Shown: positions 23,786 through 31,558 of the stretch, one piece after another
How positions within the stretch are numbered: position 1 is the first letter of the stretch
How the letters are laid out: each line of letters starts with the position of its first letter
Assembly (NCBI RefSeq): GCF_018294505.1
Contig: NC_057809.1
Coordinates: 131,848,979 to 131,912,978, forward strand
Length of the DNA stretch: 64,000 bases
From: Triticum aestivum
Lineage: Eukaryota > Streptophyta > Magnoliopsida > Poales > Poaceae
Direction of reading: 5' to 3'
The notes under the pieces: generated by a model
Seen by the model: the letters and a program-made list of their open reading frames with translations, nothing else
Told to the model about the DNA's origin: nothing
Databases searched by the model: none
Program-made: the position numbers and the translations under genes

Positions 23786-24948
23786 ATGAGTAATATCTTT
23801 TATGGTCATGCACCCTTGATGAATGGTTTATTCTTATTGAATCTCGATCGTAGTGATACACATATTCATAGTATTGATGCCAAAAGATGCAAATTTGATA
23901 ATGATAGTGCAACATACTTGTGGCACTGTCGTTTAAGTCATATTGGTGTAAAGCGCATGAACAAACTCCATGCAGATGGACTTTTGGATTATGAATCATT
24001 TGATACTTGCGAACCATGCCTCATGGGCAAGATGGCTAAAACTCCGTTCTCTGGAAGAATGGAGCGAGCTAATGACTTATTGGAAATAATACATATTGAT
24101 GTATGCGTTCCAATGAGTGTTGAAGCACGCGGCGGGTATCATTATTTTCTGACCTTCACAGATGATTTGAGTAGGTATGGGTATATCTACTTGATGAAAC
24201 ACAAGTCTAAAACATTTGAAAAGTTCAAAGAATTTCAAAGTGAAGTGGAGAATCATCCTAAAAAGAAAATAAAGTTTCTATGATCGGATAGCTAAGGCGG
24301 ATATTTGAGTTACGAGTTTGGCCTTCATTTAAAACAATGTGGATTGTTTCACAACTCATGCCACCTAGAACACCATAGTGTAATGGTGTGTCCGAACGTC
24401 ATAACCGTACTTTATTAGATATGGTGCGATCTATGATGTCTCTTACCGATTTACCACTATCGTTTTGGGGTTATGCATTAGATATAGCCGCATTCACATT
24501 AAATAGGGCACCTTCTAAATCCGTTGAGACGACCCTGTATGAACTGTGGTTTGGCAAGAAACCTAAGCTGTCGTTTCTTAAAGTTTGGGGTTGCGACACT
24601 TATGTCAAAAGGCTTCAGCCTGATAAGCTCGAACCCAAATCGGAGAAGTGCGTCTTCATAGGATACCCTAAGGAAACAATTGGGTACACCTTCTACCATA
24701 GATCCAAAGGCAAGATCTTTGTTTCCAAGAAAGGATCCTTTCTAGAGAAGGAGTTTCTCTCGAAAGAAGCGAGTGGGAGGAAACTAGAACTTGATGAGGT
24801 AATTGTACATTCTCTCAAATTGAGAAGTAGCACATCGCAGAAAATTGTTCTCGTGATGCCTATACCAACTAGAGAGGAAGCAAATGATAATGATCATGAA
24901 ACTTCAGTTGAAGTTACTACTGAACCTCATAGGTCGACCAGAGCATGA
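23786..24948 (+). pseudogene. Copia integrase
   Basis: The first part (23786-24283) carries the GAG-pre-integrase zinc region LWHCRLSHIGVKRMNKL...CEPCLMGKM and the first catalytic Asp in IHIDVCVPMS. It stops at a TGA at 24281-24283, just before the expected second Asp motif. After disordered sequence the frame resumes at 24388 with ERHNRTLLDMVRSMM, containing the third acidic residue, and LPLSFWGYALDIAAFTLNRAPSK and VFIGYPKET. The D,D,E core is therefore interrupted. Inactive. Confidence 0.9.
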
Positions 24949-24987
24949 TCTGCACCAGACTGGTATGGTAATCCTGTTCTGGAAGTC

Positions 24988-25734
24988 ATGTTGTCAGACC
25001 AAGGCGAACCTATGAACTATGAAGAAGCTATGATGGGCCCAGATTTCGATAAATGGCTTGAGGCCATGAAATCTAAGATAGGATCCATGTATGAGAACAA
25101 AGTGTGGACTTTGGTGGACTTGCCCGATGATCGGCAAGGCATTGAGATTAAATGGATCTTCAAGAATAAGACTGACGCTGATGGTAATATTACTGTCTAC
25201 AAAGATCGACTTGTCGCAAAAGGTTTTTGACAAGTTCAAGGAGTTGACTATGATGAGACTTTCTCACCCGTAGAGATGCTTAAGTCTGTCCGAATCATGT
25301 TAGCAATTGCCACATTTTATGATTATGAAATATGGCAAATGGACGTCAAAACTGCATTCCTTAATGGATTTCTTAAAGAAGATTTGTATATGATGCAACC
25401 AAAAGGTTTTGTCGATCCTAAAGGTGCCAACAAAGTGTGCAAGCTTCAGCGATCCATTTATGGACTGGTGCAAGCATCTCGGAGTTGGAATATATGCTTT
25501 GATGATGCAATCAAAGCATATGGTTTTATACAAACTTACGATGAAGCCTGTATTTATAAGAAAGTGAGTGGGAGCTCTGTAACATTTCTGATCTTATATG
25601 TGGATGACATATTATTGATTCGAAATGATATAGAATTTCTGGATAGCATAAAAGGATACTTGAATAAGAATTTTTCAATGAAAGACCACGGTGAAGCTAC
25701 TTATATATTGAGCATCAAGATCTATAGAGATTGA
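24988..25734 (+). pseudogene. Copia reverse transcriptase
   Basis: Starts with the RVT_2 entry motifs NYEEAMMGPDFDKWLEAMKSKI and WIFKNKTDADGN. A TGA at 25228-25230 falls in the conserved KGF-QVQGVDYDETFSPV segment. Then WQMDVKTAFLNGFLKEDLYM, KLQRSIYGLVQASRSWN and the catalytic LYVDDILLI follow. A TGA near 25732 ends the frame. The catalytic YVDD is intact. Confidence 0.9.
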
Positions 25735-25739
25735 TCGAG

Positions 25740-26600
25740 ATGCTTAATAGGACTTTCACAAAGCACATACCTTGATAAAGTTTTGAAGAAGTCCAAATTG
25801 GATCAGTCAAAGAAAGGGTTCTTGCCAGTGTTACAAGGTGTGAAGTTGAGTCATACTCAAAGCCAAACCACTGTAGAAGATAGAGAGAAAATGAAAGTCA
25901 TTCCCTATGCCTCGGTCATACACCCTTCATCCAGTGAAGAGTATACGTTTGGGTTTAATATTTGTCCACAAAAAGTGTACTTCTATCTTCCCAATGGACT
26001 TTAAAGTATTTTCTCTCATCACGCGGTAATCAAGACCAATAAAATTTTATACATAGTCTTCTTAATTTCTACATGCACTTACCTCATTGGGGATTGGGTA
26101 ATTAAAGAGGAGAGAGATGATGGCTTGCATCTTTCCAATGCATTTTTTACTCCACTCTATAATTTTTCCTAAAATTTCTAGATGTACACTTTTCACCGGA
26201 TGGAGAGAGTATGTTCTATAAAATATGCCATGCTGTGTACCAGACCTATTGTGTACCTTGCCATGAGTTTGGAAAGGGTGTACAATAGTGATCCAGGAGT
26301 GGATCACTGGACAGCGGTCTAAATTATCCTTAGTTACCTAAGAGGACTAAGGAAATGTTTCTTGGTTATGGAGGTGATAAAGAGTTCATCTTAAAGGGTT
26401 ACGACGATGCAAGCTTTGGCACCAATCCAGATGACTCTGAGTCTCAATCTTGATAGGTATTGAAAATGGGAGGAATTGGCTAGAGTAGCTCCATGCAGAG
26501 CATTGTAGACATAGAAACTTGCAAAATACATACAGATCTGAATGTGGCAGACCCGTTGACTAAACTTAGCTCACAAGCAAAACATGATCACACCTTAGTA
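25740..26600 (+). pseudogene. Copia RT thumb/RNase H remnant, split by a MITE
   Basis: Copia sequence runs to 25920 (MKVIPYAS-V) and resumes after the MITE with 'atgccatgctgtgtaccagacct' near 26222. The RNase H part near 26440 is internally deleted: sequence jumps from the 'agtctcaatcttgatagg' region to the C-terminal end before 'aatgtggcagacccgttgac' (26543). No intact RNase H active site can be assembled. Confidence 0.75.
25921..26209. mobile_element. Stowaway-like MITE, 289 bp
   Basis: Flanked by TA dinucleotides at 25919-25920 and 26210-26211. The terminal 26 bp are inverted repeats matching at about 20 of 26 positions (left cacccttcatccagtgaaga, right complement ctctctccatccggtgaaaa). 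AT-rich interior, no ORF. It interrupts the Copia RT/RNase H gene. The TA target fits the Tc1/Mariner superfamily. Confidence 0.75.
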
Positions 26601-26604
26601 CTCT

Positions 26605-26736
26605 TTGCGTGTTAACCACATGGCTATGTGAACTAGATTATTGACTCTACTAAACTCTTTGGGTGTTAGTCACATGGCGATGTGAACTATGGGTGTTAAT
26701 CACATGGTGATGTGAACTAGATTATTGACTCTAGTG
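26605..26736 (+). repeat. Tandem repeats before the Copia PPT
   Basis: Three imperfect copies of a 'gtgttaatcacatggtgatg-tgaact' block, two of them followed by 'agattattgactcta'. Such repeats upstream of the PPT are usual in Angela/BARE elements. Confidence 0.7.
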
Positions 26737-26748
26737 CAAGTGGGAGAC
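26737..26748 (+). other. Polypurine tract of the Angela-like Copia
   Basis: AAGTGGGAGAC directly precedes the LTR start. Confidence 0.8.
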
Positions 26749-27128
26749 TGATGGTAATATGCCCTAGAGGCAATAATAAAATGGTTATTATTATATTTCC
26801 TAAATCATGATAAAGGTTTATTATTCATGCTAGAATTGCATTGATCAGAAACTCAAATACATGTGTGAATACATAAACAAAATACCGTTTCCCTAGTAAG
26901 CCTCAACTAGACTAGCTCGTTGATCAAAGATGGTTAAGGTTTCCTAACCATGGACATGTGTTGTCATTTGATAACGGGATCACATCATTAGGAGAATGAT
27001 GTGATGGACAAGACCCATTTGTTAGCTTAGCATATTGATCATTCAGTTTATTGCTATTGCTTTCTTAATGTCGAATACATATTCCTTCGACTTTTAGATT
27101 AGGCAACTCCCGGATACCAGAGGAATAC
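26749..27128 (+). repeat. Truncated 3' LTR, Angela/BARE-like
   Basis: Starts TGATGGTAATATGCCC; the family start TGTTGGAAATATGCCC is slightly mutated. About 380 bp match the beginning of the usual 1.7-1.8-kb LTR, up to the 'caactcccggatacc' motif at 27104-27118. Beyond about 27128 the sequence changes to Gypsy LTR, so the remaining LTR is missing. Confidence 0.85.
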
Positions 27129-27991
27129 ATCATTAGGAGACCAACTCTTTTTATATGTCAAAGGGGTTGCCAAAGTGGCACACAGGAGGTGGAAAGTATG
27201 TACAGTGTACAAGTTTATCTCCTGACATCCTAGGACAAATGCATTTAATGCGCCGCCCATGTGTCCTCTTGCTTTATCGGGGACGGTAAAGAGGCCTGTC
27301 CCGTCCATCGCCGCCTCGCCTTGCTTCGCCACGCGTCCCAGGTGACGAGGCATGTAGTGCCACGCTGGCTGGCTGACTGCTGAGCTGTTGCGCTGGCAGG
27401 GTCTTCACGAAGATCTGCATGCCACCACGCAGGTGCTTGGCTGGTTGTCCTAGAAGCTACATGCTGCCACGCAAGCATGTTCCTAGTTGGTAGGTTGGTC
27501 TGCACGTCGGAACAGGCGCGGGGCAGCAAAGCTTTGGTAAGTGCGGGCCTGGATTTGGCTTCGTAGACACCCCTGGCAAGGCCCTTGCTGGGTTCTCGTG
27601 GGCGTCCCCGGCAAGGATCATGCTGGGGCGGGGTTGCGAGCGTCCCCGGCAAGGGTCTTGCCGGGGGTCTTCGGCTTCTGGTGCTCACCTAGTCCTGCAA
27701 GCCTTTGGTTTCAAAAAGATCTGCATGCCACCATGTAGGCGCTCCTGAGCCTCGGTCTTGACCCTTGTCGATGGCGTCATAACTCTCGGACTCAAGGGTG
27801 GCGGTCTTGCTAGTGTTGGGCAAGTTGCCCCAGCAAGGCTCTTTTCAGGGGTAGCCCATCTTGTCCCTTTGCTCTTTATGCTTCTGGCTTGGGTGCTGCC
27901 TCGGCAGCTTTGTATCTTTGCTTCCTATGCCTTGCTGAGCCCGTGCACAAGTAAAGGGGTACAGAAGGGCCCCTACTTTTGTACACCGACA
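27129..27991 (-). repeat. Truncated 3' LTR of the host Tat-like Gypsy
   Basis: On the - strand it begins TGTCGGTGTACAAAAGTAGG at 27991 next to a PPT. A TATA box (CATATAAAAAG on the - strand) lies at 27147-27157, and the sequence breaks off about 30 bp downstream of it at the Angela LTR. So U3 is kept and R/U5 are lost. The short + and - ORFs in the 27245-27940 stretch are shadows in GC-rich DNA with repeated 'cc(c)cggcaagg' motifs (27590-27665). Confidence 0.7.
27147..27157 (-). promoter_or_regulatory. TATA box of the truncated LTR
   Basis: CATATAAAAAG on the - strand near the truncated edge of the LTR. In the intact element it would start the genomic transcript; here it points into the Angela LTR remnant. 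Confidence 0.5.
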
Positions 27992-28012
27992 GGAGCCCCC
28001 AGGCCTGGGCCA
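27992..28012 (-). other. Polypurine tract of the host Tat-like Gypsy
   Basis: The - strand reads CCTGGGGGCTCC directly before the LTR start TGTCGG, the usual PPT form for grass Tat-type elements. Confidence 0.75.
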
Positions 28013-28500
28013 TACATAAGAACGGAGCGTTGTTGGGCCAGGCCCAGAATGGTGCGTGGGCACGCATGGCAGATTTTTTACTACGGTAACTCCTTCGCCA
28101 GCTGCGCTTCCCCATGACCCGCATTGAATGTGTGACGTGGGGGTCGTGCCGGGAATGACCGCAGCATGCTTGCGTCATCCCGCGGTGTAGTAAAGAGGTG
28201 TCCCACGTCTTCCCCATAAGAAAACAAGAAACCATAGGGCCGCTGCACATTTACTCTCCTCGCCTCTCTTAACCTTGGGACCACCGTTTCGTGTTTCCCA
28301 CCATGCCCGCCTTTTTCACCACGTACGCCGCATGCATGGCACGGGGTAGGTGACTCCCGTCGGGATATGGGAAGGCGCGCCATGGCTGATACCCATGCGC
28401 CTTTGATTGGTGCGGGGAGGGCGGTTAATGACCTTGCTCGTTGCCAACTTAATGAGCCGGACTTGGAAAGGCTCTTCGGATGCGTAGAGCCGTCTCCAGC
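28013..28500. other. Spacer between PPT and antisense ORF
   Basis: GC-rich sequence without an ORF I can support. It would be 3' untranslated region for the sense transcript and upstream promoter DNA for the + strand antisense gene. Confidence 0.5.
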
Positions 28501-28511
28501 CTTCCCAGCTT

Positions 28512-28522
28512 GGGTATAAAGA
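28512..28522 (+). promoter_or_regulatory. TATA box of the + strand B3-like antisense gene
   Basis: TTGGGTATAAAGAG lies 40-80 bp upstream of the candidate ATGs at 28557 and 28593. The related antisense gene of the second element has the same TTGGGTATAAA string (- strand, 46464-46474), which argues that both are real promoters. Confidence 0.65.
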
Positions 28523-29243
28523 GGGAACTCAGGAGGAGGAGGAGAGGCATCCTCTCGTGCCTCCCCTTCGTCCCCATTCTCCACGCCCTGCCATGCCGAG
28601 AGGGCATGGCCGTGACCGTCCTTCGGCGGAGGCAACTAGGTCCTCCTCCCGTCAGAGAGCCGTGGCGCTTAAGGAAGAGCCCGCCGCCCAAGGCGAAGGC
28701 CACGCTCGAGGCGGGGGCGCCGGACGGGGCCACGGTCGGTGAGGCGGCCGAGGCAGAGGTGGGCGCGGAAGGGGGACACCCGTGTCGTCACCATCACCAT
28801 CCCCGCCACCATCTCCTCCTGCTTCGTCGAGCGGCCATGTCAGGGACACGGCACTGGAGTTCATCCTGCAGTTGCGCGAGCCACCGCGTAGCCGCCTTCG
28901 CCTTCCCAAGGCGTTCACGAGGGTGCTGGAGATCGACTAGCTGCCGAGGCTGAGGCTTCACATGAAGGGGTGTTTCAATGGTGACATGTGGGTGAACACA
29001 AGGTTCCCCGCCCCTCATGTAATGCTCCTTTGTTGGGGGTGGAAAACCTTCGCACGCGCCCACTGTTTGATGAAGGGGCACGTTCTCCTCTTCAAATTAG
29101 TGGAGAGCGACCTGCTCTTTGTCAAGGTCGTTGGGCGCTCGGGACACATGTTAGGGTGCTACGCGAAGAGCTCAACCAATGATGAGAGCTCCTCCTCGAG
29201 CGACAGCGACGAGGAGGGGACCGGTGGGGAGGACGACGAGGAT

Positions 29244-29248
29244 GGGTC
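29244..29248. other. Target-site duplication GGGTC, left copy
   Basis: Precedes the TGTCAGCG LTR start; the matching GGGTC is at 47631-47635. Confidence 0.95.
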
Positions 29249-30156
29249 TGTCAGCGTTCTAGGAATGGGGGTCCCCAGACTTGCCTGCTTGCGGCCCGCT
29301 GTGTGGCTCCTCCAGCGGCCCCGTACGGCCCATCTTCACCAGCAAATATTCAAGACCCTCGCAAGGGGCCAAGCCTCGCGAGGCGGACGATGCAAGACCT
29401 CCTCAGGGGCGGCCTCACCAGGCTAGCTCGCGAGGGGCAGAGAGATCAAGGCAAGGCGAACCTCGCAAGGTTCCAATGACGTAAACCGTGACGATCAAGA
29501 CCAGGCGGGCGCCAATGAGCATAGTGTTCTTGTTTCCTCTTTGGTGCTAAAGGGGCAAGCGCAGACGAGGAGTCCTGAGGCATCAGGCAAAGGTTTCCAT
29601 ATCGGTGCAACAAGACTAAGACCAGCAGGATGGCAGGACGGAGGTCACCATGGAGCCCAAGATGGCGTCACCACCAGAGCCTTTGGCAGGCGAAGACCAC
29701 TTTTGTCAGGATAGCTAGTACTAGATGCCCCCCTTTAAATTGGCCGTTGTGGGATCCATTCCCTCTCAATATTTGGGAAGAGAACCAGGGCCTCTATAAA
29801 TAGGACTAGCCACCGCCATAGCTAGAGGAGGACTGGCATCTCATCTTGGATCGGAGCCCTTCCATCCTTAGCCTCACACAAGTTCACCAAGCACAAGAAC
29901 ACCTCTCCTCAGGAGGCTGTTCTTCCATTGTAACTGTTCATCCTTAGCCCAAGAGGCAATCCACCACACCACACTGCAGTAGGGTACTACACCACAATGG
30001 TGGCCCAAACCAGTATAAATCTTGTGTCTCATGTTCTTTGGGTCCGTCAAGCTAGGCCATGAGATCATTGAGTGTGCAAGCTAGAGAGGGGGGAGATCTT
30101 CGTGTGCACCCCAGTGTTCAAACCTCAAGGGTTTTGCCGGAACCCGAAATCCGACA
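29249..30156 (+). repeat. 5' LTR of the second Gypsy
   Basis: Starts TGTCAGCGTTCTAGG and ends GAAATCCGACA. TATA box TATAAATA at 29795-29802, followed by a C-rich transcript start region. Matches 46717-47630. Confidence 0.95.
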
Positions 30157-30158
30157 TT

Positions 30159-30176
30159 TGGCGTGCCAGGTAGGGG
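30159..30176 (+). other. Primer-binding site of the second Gypsy
   Basis: TGGCGTGCCAGGTAGGGG lies 2 nt after the LTR end. It resembles the TGGCGCGCCAGGTAGGG-type site common in grass Tat elements; I do not assign the tRNA. Confidence 0.75.
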
Positions 30177-30226
30177 TGCGCTGAAGCTTCGCCCCTCGAC
30201 AGCCTCGCTTCTCCGACCGACTCTCA

Positions 30227-30761
30227 TGGACGCCGCCTCTTCCCCGACTGGATTGACAGGCGCCCTCCACGGCACTGGGGGGCTCCGGGCCTTCACCCCT
30301 GCCTTGCGGAAGGTGTAGTGGCCGCACAAGTTCAAGCCGGAGATGCCGCCCTGTTACAATGGTGCGGCGGATCCGGCGGCCTTTCTGCTGGCGTACGAGG
30401 AGGCTGTCCTGGAGGACGGGGGCAACGACAAGATCATGGCCAACTGGTTCCTGATGGCCCTCGCTGGCATGCCGCGCGCCTGGCTCCTCCATCTGCCAGA
30501 ATCTTCCATGGCCTCTTGGGAGGAGCTGCGCAGCCTCTTCATCGCGCGCTTCGGGGGACCAGCGCCCCCGGTCGTCGCGGCTCTCCTCGGTGGCTCGCAA
30601 GCGCCACCCACGGACGTCACGATCAAGTCGTTCTTTCGCCAGTCAGCGCTCCACGAGGGTCTATCCCTGCAATGCGACTGAAGAGACAAGCACTTAGAAT
30701 ATGAACAGCAACATCATGGATGTTGTATATGCTTTGACCAACATTGCAGTGTAGCCGTCAC
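30227..30761 (+). pseudogene. Gag of the second Gypsy, N-terminal part only
   Basis: From the ATG at 30227 the frame runs through a TAG at 30317-30319. Then comes the Retrotrans_gag core: FKPEMPPCYNGAADPAAFLLAYEEAV, MANWFLMALAGMPRAWLLHLP, SWEELRSLFIARF, TIKSFFRQS. A TGA at 30679-30681 ends it. About 80 nt later the third Gypsy is inserted, and directly after that insert comes the protease. No zinc knuckle is found, so the C-terminal half of gag had been lost before that insertion. Confidence 0.8.
30757..30761. other. Target-site duplication GTCAC, left copy
   Basis: Precedes TGTCGGTG; the matching GTCAC is at 40783-40787. Removing the insert joins the gag remnant frame directly to the protease frame. 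Confidence 0.95.
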
Positions 30762-31233
30762 TGTCGGTGTCAAAACCAGCGGATCTCGGGTAGGGGGTCC
30801 CAAATTGTTCGTCTAAGGCGGATGGTAACAGGAGGCAGGGGCCACGATGTTTTACCCAGGTTCGGGCCCTCTTGATGGAGGTAAAACCCTACGTCCTGCT
30901 TGATTATTCTTGATAATATGAGTAGTACAAGAGTTGATCTACCACGAGATCAGAGAGGCTAAACCCTAGAAGCTAGCCTATGGTATGATTGTATGTTATC
31001 CTACGGACTAAAACCCTCCGGTTTATATAGACACCGGAGGGGGCTAGGGTTACACAGAGTCGGTTACAAGGAAGGAGATCTACATATCCGTATTGCCAAG
31101 CTTGCCTTCCACGCCAAGGAGAGTCCCATCCGGACACGGGACGAAGTCTTCAATCTTGTATTTCATAGTCCAACAGTCCGGCCAAAGGATATAATCCGAC
31201 TGTCCGGATACCCCCTAATCCAGGACTCCCTCA
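30762..31233 (-). repeat. 3' LTR of the third Gypsy
   Basis: TGTCGGTGTCAAAACC... to ...GGACTCCCTCA on the + strand. Near-identical to 40310-40782, with scattered C/T and G/A differences. A CGGTTTATATAGACACCGG stretch (31019-31037) forms an imperfect palindrome over the TATA box. Confidence 0.95.
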
Positions 31234-31247
31234 GTAGCCCCCGAACC
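31234..31247 (-). other. Polypurine tract of the third Gypsy
   Basis: The - strand reads GGTTCGGGGGCTAC directly before the LTR start TGAGGGAG. Confidence 0.8.
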
Positions 31248-31558
31248 AGGCTTCAATGACGTCAAGTCCGACACGCAGTATTGTCTTCGGTATTGCAAGG
31301 CGGGTTCTTCTCCAAATTTTGAATGTTTGTTAAGCAGTGTCTGGCCCCATAAATGTTGGACCTCTTAGCTTCTGCGCCCAATAAGGGCTATCTCCCACGC
31401 GTCGAATGAAAACGAGGAGCCAGGGCGTTTATACATTCGCCCCCCTAGCCAGATAAATAAATTGTCTATTAAAGGGATGGGGATTCTTAGATCCAATCCA
31501 TATCATCCTCCCCCAGCGAGAATCCATCGGAGCGCGCTTCGGAAAAATCCACTCCAGC

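Larger units (their letters stand above)
20698..27128 (+). mobile_element. Angela/BARE/WIS-type Ty1/Copia element, internal region and start of 3' LTR
   Basis: Leader (20698-21037, 22549-22642), gag (22643), zinc knuckle and protease (23252), integrase (23786), RT (24988-25734), RNase H remnant, a PPT and the first 380 bp of the 3' LTR follow in Copia order (integrase before RT). The LTR start TATGCCCTAGAGGCAATAAT is diagnostic for the Angela/BARE/WIS group. It is broken by many stops and by three insertions: the Athila-type element, a Helitron and a MITE. The 5' LTR would lie left of the window. Confidence 0.9.

Noticed and set aside
29249..29484. Continuation of the antisense B3-like ORF past 29248 into a longer + strand ORF
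   Set aside because: Position 29249 is an LTR boundary proven by the GGGTC TSD; the true continuation is at 47636 and ends six bases later in TAG.
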